Positions 44,001 to 50,966 of a stretch of DNA of 64,000 nt are shown piece by piece. The position numbers and the translations under genes were made by a program. Positions within the stretch are counted from its first letter, which is position 1. Each line of letters starts with the position of its first letter. The DNA is from CAZUDO01 sp964618895 (GTDB taxonomy: Bacteria; Desulfobacterota; Binatia; DP-6), in the NCBI GenBank assembly GCA_964618895.1, contig CAZUDO010000054.1, forward strand, positions 9,736 through 73,735, in the 5' to 3' direction. The notes under the pieces are model-generated. The model saw nothing but the letters and a program-made list of their open reading frames with translations, was not told the origin of the DNA and searched no databases.

Positions 44001-44387
44001 GTGCGCGTCCTCCTCGATACGCACACCCTGCTCTGGTGGCTCGACGGCGATCGACGTTTGAGCCGGCGCGCACGCACCGTGATCGCCGCCGACGACACCA
44101 CCGTCCTGGTCAGCGCCGCCTCGGCCTGGGAGATCTCGACGAAGGTGCGGCTGGGCAAGCTCCCGGGCGCGATCGAGGTCGCCGCCGAGCTGCCGGCCAT
44201 CCTGCGGCAGCAGAACTTCGAGCCCTTGCCGATCGCGATCGTCCACGCCCTCAGAGCCGGGAATCTGCCGGGGCCGCATCGAGACCCATTCGACCGCATG
44301 CTGATCGCACAGGCGCAAGATGAAGACCTGGCGCTGGTGAGCAACGAGCGCGTCTTCGACGCGTACGGGGTTCGACGGGTCTGGTGA
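44001..44387 (+). CDS. PIN-domain RNase toxin (VapC-like)
   Basis: The product is 128 residues with GTG start. PIN acidic motifs are VLLDTHTLLWWLDGD, SAASAWEISTKVRLGKL and DPFDRMLIAQAQDEDLALVS. It resembles the subgroup paired with Phd/YefM antitoxins. Intact open frame. Followed by a 12-base direct repeat of GTGACATCGGAGGCAGG at 44385-44416. Confidence 0.9.
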   Translation: MRVLLDTHTLLWWLDGDRRLSRRARTVIAADDTTVLVSAASAWEISTKVRLGKLPGAIEVAAELPAILRQQNFEPLPIAIVHALRAGNLPGPHRDPFDRMLIAQAQDEDLALVSNERVFDAYGVRRVW

Positions 44388-44439
44388 CATCGGAGGCAGG
44401 GTGACATCGGAGGCAGGACGTTGTGGCAGCTGTCGCCGG

Positions 44440-44763
44440 TCAGTCGCCGAGGTACGCGGCCAGCGCCGCCGCGACGTGTCCCAGCGCGTCCGGCCGGAGC
44501 TGCCCCACCAGATCGTGGAGTCGCGCCTTGCTCACCTGCCGGATGCCAGGGACGACGGCGAACGACGTCCGCAGCCCCCGGACGTCGAGCTTCACCCGCA
44601 ACGGCCAGATCTCGGGCGCCCGGCTCGACAGGGGAACGACCACGACCGAATCGAGCTGCTCGTTCTGGATGGTGTTCGACACGATGAGCCCGGGCCGGAC
44701 CTTTCCGAGCTCCGGTGGGGCTGCGGGCTCGAGGTTGATCCAGTAGACGCTGCCGCGTCTCAT
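44440..44763 (-). CDS. mazF: MazF/PemK-family mRNA endonuclease toxin
   Basis: The product is 107 residues. MazF pattern: RRGSVYWINLEPAAPPELGK, VRPGLIVSNTIQN, VVVVPLSSRAPE and RQVSKARLHDLVGQL. The ATG overlaps the antitoxin stop by four bases. It cleaves RNA when the antitoxin is lost. Confidence 0.92.
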   Translation of the reverse strand: MRRGSVYWINLEPAAPPELGKVRPGLIVSNTIQNEQLDSVVVVPLSSRAPEIWPLRVKLDVRGLRTSFAVVPGIRQVSKARLHDLVGQLRPDALGHVAAALAAYLGD

Positions 44764-45005
44764 CGCCGCTTGCACCGTGGCGGTGTCACGAGGTCCGCCG
44801 CATCCCACTCCGCCAGCCAATCGCGCTCCTCCGGGGTGTCGCGGACGAACTCGGCATAGCGGGCGGCGGCGTCCGTCATCTGCTGGCGGCCGACCGCCTG
44901 CTCGAGCAGCGCGCGGACGTACGCAGAAAGGCTCTGCCGTGCGGGCTTCAGGCGCTCCAGCTTCTCGAGCAGTAAGCCCTCTACTTTTACGGTAGTGGCC
45001 TTCAT
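44760..45005 (-). CDS. antitoxin of the adjacent MazF toxin
   Basis: The product is 81 residues. A ribbon-helix-helix-like start (ATTVKVEGLLLEKLERLKPA, LSAYVRALLEQAV) is followed by an acidic tail (TPEERDWLAEWDAADL) that would bind the toxin. The ATG at 45005 overlaps a second ATG-like context; the order antitoxin-toxin is standard. The 45006-45239 stretch upstream holds no gene. Confidence 0.85.
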   Translation of the reverse strand: MKATTVKVEGLLLEKLERLKPARQSLSAYVRALLEQAVGRQQMTDAAARYAEFVRDTPEERDWLAEWDAADLVTPPRCKRR

Positions 45006-45239
45006 GCATCCTGAGTAGACCATGAGCCGACCGGCGGCAAGCGTTCCCCTCCCGGGTCTGCCGGGACGAGGGCAGCGGTGGGGGACGTTCTCTGCCGCTT
45101 GCCCGGCGTGGGCTCCGATGGCGGGTAGGCGCCCCGCGCCGGTCACGAATCCCATCCCCGCCCGGGTGCCCGGGGCAAAGTCTTGACCCCGCCGCGGTCG
45201 AGCGCGTCGCCACCGACACGGCTTTCGCCGTTCCACCGC

Positions 45240-45255
45240 TGGCATATCAGTTGCT
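45240..45255 (+). promoter_or_regulatory. sigma-54 (-24/-12) promoter upstream of fliL
   Basis: TGGCATATCAGTTGCT matches TGGCACGN4TTGCW at all but two defined positions with exact spacing. Transcription would start near 45267. That excludes an earlier possible ATG at 45259 and supports the fliL start at 45295, with its GGAGG site. Confidence 0.8.
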
Positions 45256-45294
45256 GACTTGGCCGCGCCGCGCGGCATGCGGTGGAGGACGAGG

Positions 45295-45801
45295 ATGGCG
45301 GAAGAAACCCCCCAGGCGGAGGCGGCCGGCGACGGTGCCGCGCCACAGAAGAGCAAGAGCACGCTGCTGCTCATCGTCGGTGTCGTCGTGCTGCTCGGCG
45401 GCGGCGGGGGCGCGGCCTGGTTCATGGGCGTGCTGCCCTTCGGCCACAACGCCGAGGCCAAGGGAGAGGTGAGGGCGGAGACCCACACGCAGCCGGACGT
45501 GGGCGCCCTCCTCCCGCTCGATCCCTTCATCGCCAACCTGGGTGACGAGGACGGCAAGCGCTACCTGAAGGCCACGCTGCAGGTCGAGTTCTTCGAGCCC
45601 AGGGTGCCCGAGGAGTTCCAGGGCCGCTCAGCCCAGATGCGCGACCTGCTGCTGACTCTGTTCACGAGCAAGACCTTCGCGGAGGTGCGCACGCCGGAGG
45701 GCAAGGCCGTGCTGCGCGAGGAGATCATCAACCGCATGAACCGCACCCTGCACAAGGACCTGGTGAAGGCGGTCTACTTCACGGAGTTCATCGTCCAGTA
45801 G
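45295..45801 (+). CDS. fliL: flagellar basal body-associated protein FliL
   Basis: The product is 168 residues: a short cytosolic start, one membrane helix (STLLLIVGVVVLLGGGGGA) and a periplasmic domain ending in VKAVYFTEFIVQ, the FliL ending. FliL surrounds and stabilises stators. It opens the long fliL-to-fliA run and has its own sigma-54 promoter. Confidence 0.93.
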   Translation: MAEETPQAEAAGDGAAPQKSKSTLLLIVGVVVLLGGGGGAAWFMGVLPFGHNAEAKGEVRAETHTQPDVGALLPLDPFIANLGDEDGKRYLKATLQVEFFEPRVPEEFQGRSAQMRDLLLTLFTSKTFAEVRTPEGKAVLREEIINRMNRTLHKDLVKAVYFTEFIVQ

Positions 45802-45807
45802 GGCGCC

Positions 45808-46782
45808 ATGGGCGAGATCCTCTCCCAAGACGAAATCGACGCGCTGCTGAGCGCGGTCGAGACCGGCAATGTGCCGACGGCCGCGATGCCGGCTGGCGGT
45901 GGGCCGTCGAGCGTGCGCTCCATCGACCTCACCAACCTCGCCTGGAGCGCCGAGTCGCGTCTGCCCGGCGTGAAGCCCCTGGCGGAGCGCTTCGCGCGCA
46001 CCGTGCGGGTGTCGCTGGGCACGTTCTTCGGCCAGATCCCGCAGGTGACGCCGCACACGCCCCAGCTGGTCAAGTTCGGCTCGTTCGTCGAGCGCCTGCC
46101 GACCCCGGTGTGTCTGCCCCTCTTCCGCCTGGCGCCGCTGCGCGGGCAGGGGATGCTGGTGGCGTCGCCGGCGCTGGTGGGGGCGCTGCTGCAGGTGTTC
46201 TTCGGCGGCAACCCGAGCCGCAAGAGCCCGCCCCCCACGCGCCAGTACTCGGCCATCGAGCAGCGCGTGCTCGAGCGCCTGGCGCGCCGCCTGCTCGCCG
46301 ACCTGCACGAGGCGTGGGCCCCGGTCGGGGAGGTCGAATGCGGCTTCGTGCGCACGGAGACCAACCCGTCCTTCGCCGTGATCGCCGCGCCGCACGACCT
46401 GGTGCTGGTGCTCGAGCTCGGCATCGTGGTGGAGGGCTGCGAGGACGGCGTCCTGTCGGTCTGCATCCCCAACACCAGCCTCGACCCGGTGCGGGCGCGC
46501 CTGCAGGTGACCGCCGAGGTCGTACGCGAGGCCCCGGATGCGGCGTGGGCCGAACAGCTGCACGCAGCGCTCGCGCAGGCGGAGGTCGACGTGGCGGCCG
46601 AGCTCGGCACGCAGCGGCTCACGATGCGGCAGGTCCTCGGGCTCAAGGTGGGCGACATGATCCCGTTGCCGACGGGCCGCGAGGGCCCGGTGCTGGTCAA
46701 GGTCGAGGGGCGGCCGCGCTTCATCGGCGCGCCGGGGGTGAGCGCCGGCCAGAACGCGGTGCGGGTGACAGGGACGATCTGA
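45808..46782 (+). CDS. fliM: flagellar motor switch protein FliM
   Basis: The product is 324 residues. FliM binds phosphorylated CheY and sets rotor direction. The CheY-binding start GEILSQDEIDALLSAV is intact. The middle CheC-like domain has GTFFGQIPQVTP and LPTPVCLPLFRLAPL, and the C-terminal SpoA domain has LTMRQVLGLKVGDMIPL. No chemotaxis genes lie in this window. Confidence 0.95.
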   Translation: MGEILSQDEIDALLSAVETGNVPTAAMPAGGGPSSVRSIDLTNLAWSAESRLPGVKPLAERFARTVRVSLGTFFGQIPQVTPHTPQLVKFGSFVERLPTPVCLPLFRLAPLRGQGMLVASPALVGALLQVFFGGNPSRKSPPPTRQYSAIEQRVLERLARRLLADLHEAWAPVGEVECGFVRTETNPSFAVIAAPHDLVLVLELGIVVEGCEDGVLSVCIPNTSLDPVRARLQVTAEVVREAPDAAWAEQLHAALAQAEVDVAAELGTQRLTMRQVLGLKVGDMIPLPTGREGPVLVKVEGRPRFIGAPGVSAGQNAVRVTGTI

Positions 46783-46818
46783 GAACGACGGGACACGCGG
46801 TCCGGGGGAGAGGGACAC

Positions 46819-47106
46819 ATGGCGGAGGAGATAGGAACGGAGGTGCCGCGCAACTTCGATCTGTTGCTCGACATCCCACTCGAGGTGACGGTCGAGATGG
46901 GGCGCACGAAGCTGACGCTCCAGGCGCTGCTGCAGCTCACGCCCGGGTCGGTGGTCGAGCTCACCAAGGGCACCGACGAGCGCCTGGACGTGCTGGTGAA
47001 CGGCAAGCCCATCGCGCGCGGCGAAGCGGTCATGCTGAACGACAAGTTCGGCATCCGCCTGACCGACGTGATCAGCCCGTTGGAACGGATCGCAGGTCTG
47101 CGGTGA
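46819..47106 (+). CDS. fliN: flagellar motor switch protein FliN
   Basis: The product is 95 residues, the C-ring SpoA-domain protein: NFDLLLDIPLEVTVEMGRT, LLQLTPGSVVELTKGTDERL and VNGKPIARGEAVMLNDKFGI. The stop overlaps the fliO GTG start (GTGA). Confidence 0.96.
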   Translation: MAEEIGTEVPRNFDLLLDIPLEVTVEMGRTKLTLQALLQLTPGSVVELTKGTDERLDVLVNGKPIARGEAVMLNDKFGIRLTDVISPLERIAGLR

Positions 47107-47339
47107 TCGAGCTGCTGCCCTGGGTGCTCGGCGCCGCGCTGGTCGTCGCCGGCGTCGGCATCGTGCGTCTACGACGCAAGCAGGCGGAGCAGGGCGACGC
47201 CATCCGCCTGGTCACCAGCCGGTATCTCGGCGGCAAGCGCTTCCTCACCATCGTCGAGGTCGACGGCGAACGCCTGCTGCTCGGCCTGGCCGGCGACAGC
47301 GTGTCGCTGGTCACGCGCCTGAAGCGAGGGGACGCGTGA
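47103..47339 (+). CDS. fliO: flagellar biosynthesis protein FliO
   Basis: The product is 78 residues. One membrane helix (LLPWVLGAALVVAGVGIV) is followed by the FliO domain (LVTSRYLGGKRFLTIVEVDG, LLLGLAGDSVSLVTRL). FliO helps FliP assemble. GTG start coupled to fliN; stop overlaps the fliP GTG. Confidence 0.88.
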   Translation: MIELLPWVLGAALVVAGVGIVRLRRKQAEQGDAIRLVTSRYLGGKRFLTIVEVDGERLLLGLAGDSVSLVTRLKRGDA

Positions 47340-48448
47340 GCACCACGGCCGTGGCGGGCGTGCGCGGGCGCGAGGCCGGGGTCGCGGTCTCCGCTTCGGC
47401 TCCGCGCCGGACGGACGACACGGGGTCCGCGGCGCGGGCGCGCCGGCGCGGAGAGGCGCTCCGACCCCGACCCCGGCCTCGCGCCCGCGCCGCCGACACG
47501 ACAGCGGCGCCCGCGCGCGCCGACGGAAACGTGCGCGGCGGCGAGCCCGAGCAGCGCGGCGAGTCCGGGGGTGGTGGAGCGTCCATGCGCGGCGGAGGGC
47601 CCGGGGGCGGCGTCGCAGCGCCTCTCCGCGCCGGAATGCCCGTCCGCCCGGAGCTGTGTCGCCGACCCGGCGAGGAGCCGAAGCGGAGACGCCGCCCCCG
47701 GGCCCTCCGCCGCGCAGCCGCGGCCCTCGCCCTCGTCGCCATCGCGGTCCTCCCCGCCGTCGCACACGCCGCCACCAGCACGCTCCCGAGCGTGTCCCTG
47801 CAGATCGGGAACGGCGACCAGCAGGTGACCTCGTCGCTGCAGATCGTCGGCCTGCTGACGCTGCTGTCGCTGGCGCCGGCGATCCTCATCATGCTGACCG
47901 GCTTCGTCCGCATCGTGATCGTGCTGTCGTTCCTCCGCCAGGCGGTAGGGACGCAGACGATGCCGCCGAATCAGGTGATCGTGTCGCTGGCGCTGTTCCT
48001 GACGTTCTTCGTAATGGGGCCGGTGCTGCGCGACATCAACGAGCACGCGCTCGGGCCGTATCAGCGCAAGGAACTCGCCGATGCCGAAGCGATCCAGGCG
48101 GCGTACCAGCCGCTGCGGCAGTTCATGCTGCGCCAGACGCGCGAGAAGGACCTGGCGCTCTTCCTCGGCGCGAGCGGCGCGGCCCGCCCAGCGACGGCGG
48201 ACGACGTGCCGGCGCAGGCGCTGTTGCCGGCGTTCCTCATCTCGGAGCTGAAGACCGCCTTCCAGATGGGGTTCCTCATCTACGTCCCGTTTCTCATCCT
48301 CGACATGGTGGTGGCGTCCGTCCTCACCTCGATGGGGATGATCACGCTGCCGCCGGCGATGATCTCGCTGCCGTTCAAGCTGATGCTGTTCGTGTTGGTG
48401 GACGGGTGGAACGTGCTCACGGGCTCGTTGGTCCAGAGCTTCCGGTAG
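47336..48448 (+). CDS. fliP: flagellar export gate protein FliP with long N-terminal extension
   Basis: The core (from about residue 122) has a signal-like helix (ALALVAIAVLPAVAHA), then LLTLLSLAPAILIMLTGFVR, IVIVLSFLRQAVGTQTMPPN and the C-terminal QMGFLIYVPFLILDMVVASV and FKLMLFVLVDGWNVL, all typical. The family is usually about 245-260 residues; this frame gives 370. The extra 110-120 Arg/Gly/Ala-rich residues are coded by two palindromic elements. GTG at 47336 overlaps the fliO stop; ATG at 47636 would give a normal-length protein. Confidence 0.9.
   Translation: MSTTAVAGVRGREAGVAVSASAPRRTDDTGSAARARRRGEALRPRPRPRARAADTTAAPARADGNVRGGEPEQRGESGGGGASMRGGGPGGGVAAPLRAGMPVRPELCRRPGEEPKRRRRPRALRRAAAALALVAIAVLPAVAHAATSTLPSVSLQIGNGDQQVTSSLQIVGLLTLLSLAPAILIMLTGFVRIVIVLSFLRQAVGTQTMPPNQVIVSLALFLTFFVMGPVLRDINEHALGPYQRKELADAEAIQAAYQPLRQFMLRQTREKDLALFLGASGAARPATADDVPAQALLPAFLISELKTAFQMGFLIYVPFLILDMVVASVLTSMGMITLPPAMISLPFKLMLFVLVDGWNVLTGSLVQSFR
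47362..47490 (+). repeat. palindromic element 1 inside the fliP 5' region
   Basis: The arms at 47362-47384 and 47468-47490 are perfectly complementary over 23 bases. They enclose a core, 47387-47462, that recurs in inverted orientation in element 2 at roughly three-quarters identity, with the two ends of the core nearly perfect. Confidence 0.85.
47586..47716 (-). repeat. palindromic element 2 inside the fliP 5' region
   Basis: The arms at 47586-47614 and 47688-47716 are perfectly complementary over 29 bases but differ in sequence from the arms of element 1. The 76-base core 47615-47690 is the inverted relative of the element 1 core (GTCTCCGCTTCGGCTCC at one end, CCGGCGCGGAGAGGCGCT at the other). 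Confidence 0.85.
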
Positions 48449-48464
48449 GAAAGGGGAACGCAAC

Positions 48465-48734
48465 GTGGGGGTGGAGACGGTGATCGGGATCGGTCAGAGC
48501 GCGCTCGAGGTGACCCTCGCGCTGGCGGGTCCGGTGCTCCTTTTCGGCCTGGTGGCAGGGCTCGCCGTGAGCGTCTTCCAGGCGATGACGCAGATCAACG
48601 AGATCACGCTCACCTTCATCCCCAAGATCCTGGCGACGGTGGCGGCACTGGCGTTGTTCGGGCCGTGGATGCTGACGCGCCTGATCACGTTCACGACCAC
48701 GCTCTTCCAGAACCTGCCGGCGTACGTCCGATGA
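48465..48734 (+). CDS. fliQ: flagellar export gate protein FliQ
   Basis: The product is 89 residues with two membrane helices and the FliQ signature FQAMTQINEITLTFIPKILA. GTG start after a AAGGGG stretch. The stop overlaps the fliR start by four bases. Confidence 0.95.
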   Translation: MGVETVIGIGQSALEVTLALAGPVLLFGLVAGLAVSVFQAMTQINEITLTFIPKILATVAALALFGPWMLTRLITFTTTLFQNLPAYVR

Positions 48735-49513
48735 CGCTCTCGGACACCACGCTCACGGTCGCGCTCCTGGTGCTCGCCCGCGTCGCCGGGCTGGTGCTGG
48801 CGGCGCCGTTCTTCGGCCATCTGTTGGTGCCGATCCGGATCCGGGCGGGGATCGCCGGGGTGCTCGCGTTGGCGCTCGCGCCGGCGGTGCTGGGTGCCGT
48901 GCCCGGCACGCTGGCGCCGGCCAGCGTGTGGGAGCTGGCGGGCATGGTGGCGGTCGAGTCGGCGATCGGCATCGCGCTCGGCCTGGTGGCACAGTTCGTG
49001 TTCGCAGGCGTGCAGCTCGGCGGGCAGTTGGCCGGCATGCAAATGGGGTTCGGCCTCTCGAACCTGATCGACCCGCAATCGCGGGCGCAGACGACGGTGG
49101 TGGCCCAGTGGCAGCAGGTCCTGGCGCTGCTCCTCTTCCTGGCCCTCGACGTGCACCACGTGCTCCTCCGGGCGCTCCTGGCGAGCTTCACGACCGCGCC
49201 GCCCGGCACGCTGGCGGTGACGGCGTTCGACGTGCGCGCGGTGGTGGCGCTGGCGGCCGATCTGTTCACGGTCGGTGTGCGCATCGCGGCGCCGGTGCTG
49301 GTGGCGCTCCTGCTCACCAACGGCGCGCTCGGTGTGCTGGCGCGCACGATTCCGCAGCTGAACGTGTTCGTGGTCGGCTTCCCGGTGAACGCCGGGGTCG
49401 GGCTGGTGGTGCTCGGCGCCTCGCTGCCATTCACCTTCCGCCTGCTGACGGCGCGCTTCGCCGCCCTCGAGACGACGCTCGGCGGCCTGGTGCGAGGACT
49501 CGCGCATGGCTGA
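48731..49513 (+). CDS. fliR: flagellar export gate protein FliR
   Basis: The product is 260 residues, polytopic. FliR motifs: VLARVAGLVLAAPFFG, VQLGGQLAGMQMGFGLSNLI DP, and LLTNGALGVLARTIPQLNVF with VVGFPVNAGVGLVVLG. It completes the FliPQR export gate. It overlaps flhB by eight bases. Confidence 0.95.
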   Translation: MTLSDTTLTVALLVLARVAGLVLAAPFFGHLLVPIRIRAGIAGVLALALAPAVLGAVPGTLAPASVWELAGMVAVESAIGIALGLVAQFVFAGVQLGGQLAGMQMGFGLSNLIDPQSRAQTTVVAQWQQVLALLLFLALDVHHVLLRALLASFTTAPPGTLAVTAFDVRAVVALAADLFTVGVRIAAPVLVALLLTNGALGVLARTIPQLNVFVVGFPVNAGVGLVVLGASLPFTFRLLTARFAALETTLGGLVRGLAHG

Positions 49514-50597
49514 CGCCGCCGCCGATCGCACCGAACGCGCGACACCAAAAAAGCGCGAGGAGGCCCGCAAGCACGGGCAGGTCGTCCTCTCGACCGAGGT
49601 GAGCCCGGTGCTCGTCCTCCTGACCGCACTCGCGATGGCGTCGGTGGGCGCACCGCAGCTCCTGGCGCAGAGCCGGGTCCTTTTGCGCAGCTGGCTGGCC
49701 GCGGTCGGCCCGGTCGGCGCGGGGACGGACGCGATCGGGGTGGCGTGGCCGCTGCTGATGCGCTCGGCGAGCCAGCTGGGCCAGAGTCTGGTCCCCTTCG
49801 CGCTCGGCCTCGCCGTCGTCGGCATCGGGGCGGTGGTCGCCCAGGTGGGCTGGTCGGTGAACACGAATCTCGTGCTGCCCGACCCGAGCCGCGTCAATCC
49901 GGCCAGCGGCTGGAAGCGCATCGTCTCGAGCAACGGTGCGGCCATGATGGTCAAATCGGTGGTGAAGATCGTGGTCGTGCTCGGGCTGGCCTACCGCACG
50001 CTGCGCCACGGCAGCGAGGCCGCGATCGCCGCCCCCGACATGCTGCCGGCCGAGATCCTGAGTCTCACCGGCACGAGCCTCCGCCGGCTCCTCCTCACCA
50101 TGGCCGCCGCCCTCGGCGTCCTCGCCGCGTGCGACTACCTGTGGGTGCGATGGCGCTACGAGCAGCACCTCAAGATGAGCCGCCACGACGTCAAGGAGGA
50201 GCAGAAGGAGAGCGAAGGCGACCCGCAGGTGAAGGGCCGCCTCCGGCGCGCCCACCGCGAGCTCTCGAAGCGCCGCATGCTGACCGAGGTGAAGCGTGCC
50301 GACGTGGTGGTGACCAACCCGATCCACTTCGCCGTCGCACTGCGCTACCGCACCGGCGAGGTGGGCGCACCCACGGTGGTCGCCAAGGGCGCCGGCGCGC
50401 TCGCGCAGAAGATCACGGAACTCGCCCGCAGCGCCGGCGTCCCCATCGTCGAGCGCCGCGCGCTCGCCCGGGCGTTGTACCGTTCGGTCGAGATCGGCGC
50501 CGAGATCCCGCCGGCGCTGTACCGTGCGGTTGCCGAGATCCTGGCCTACATCTACTCGCTGCGGGCGCCCGCGCCGGTCCCGGAGGCTCGCGGCTAG
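49506..50597 (+). CDS. flhB: flagellar export switch protein FlhB
   Basis: The product is 363 residues. The N-terminal region (RTERATPKKREEARKHGQVV) and four membrane helices are followed by the cytosolic domain with DVKEEQKESEGDPQVKGRLR. The self-cleavage site, NPTH in nearly all FlhB proteins, reads NPIH at residues 271-274. FlhB changes export from hook to filament substrates together with FliK. The gene is otherwise complete. Confidence 0.95.
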   Translation: MADAAADRTERATPKKREEARKHGQVVLSTEVSPVLVLLTALAMASVGAPQLLAQSRVLLRSWLAAVGPVGAGTDAIGVAWPLLMRSASQLGQSLVPFALGLAVVGIGAVVAQVGWSVNTNLVLPDPSRVNPASGWKRIVSSNGAAMMVKSVVKIVVVLGLAYRTLRHGSEAAIAAPDMLPAEILSLTGTSLRRLLLTMAAALGVLAACDYLWVRWRYEQHLKMSRHDVKEEQKESEGDPQVKGRLRRAHRELSKRRMLTEVKRADVVVTNPIHFAVALRYRTGEVGAPTVVAKGAGALAQKITELARSAGVPIVERRALARALYRSVEIGAEIPPALYRAVAEILAYIYSLRAPAPVPEARG

Positions 50598-50630
50598 TGC
50601 GTATCCGTGATGAGCGCTGCCGAGGCGCGT

Positions 50631-50815
50631 GGTGCGGGGCCGGGCCAGTTCGGGTCTCGTCGGGCGCGCGGGACGGCGTGGGGGGTCCCCCGCAAAGCAG
50701 GGGACCCCGGCGGCCTTGCCCGCCTAGGGCTCCGCATAGGCCGCCGCCCTCCTTTGCGGGGGACCCCCCACGCCGTCCGGTCGGGTTGGGTCGCGAACTG
50801 GCCCGCCCCCGCACC
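50631..50815. repeat. 185-bp nested palindrome between flhB and flhA
   Basis: The inner arms 50671-50697 and 50752-50778 are perfectly complementary over 27 bases. The outer arms 50631-50652 and 50794-50815 match over 22 bases with one mismatch. The centre has further short inverted repeats (CCGGCGGCC/GGCCGCCG; GGGGTCCCC/GGGGACCCC). This occupies half of the 369-base gap 50598-50966. The rest (50816-50966) shows no gene; a GGGGAGGGG ribosome site precedes flhA. Confidence 0.85.
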
Positions 50816-50966
50816 GCGCCGCTGTGGCCGGCGCGCATCCGGGAGGCGAAGTAGCCATGGCGACCACCCCGCCCCGGCCCGCGCACCCGACGGGACCCGC
50901 ACGCGTCCGCCCTCCCGGCGAGCGCCCGCGCATGTGTGGCCCCACCAAAGGGGAGGGGCACTAGAG

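Noticed and set aside
50816..50966. Possible N-terminal extension of flhA through the palindrome
   Set aside because: The residues are Gly/Arg/Pro-rich and unlike FlhA; the strong ribosome site before 50967 fits the family start.
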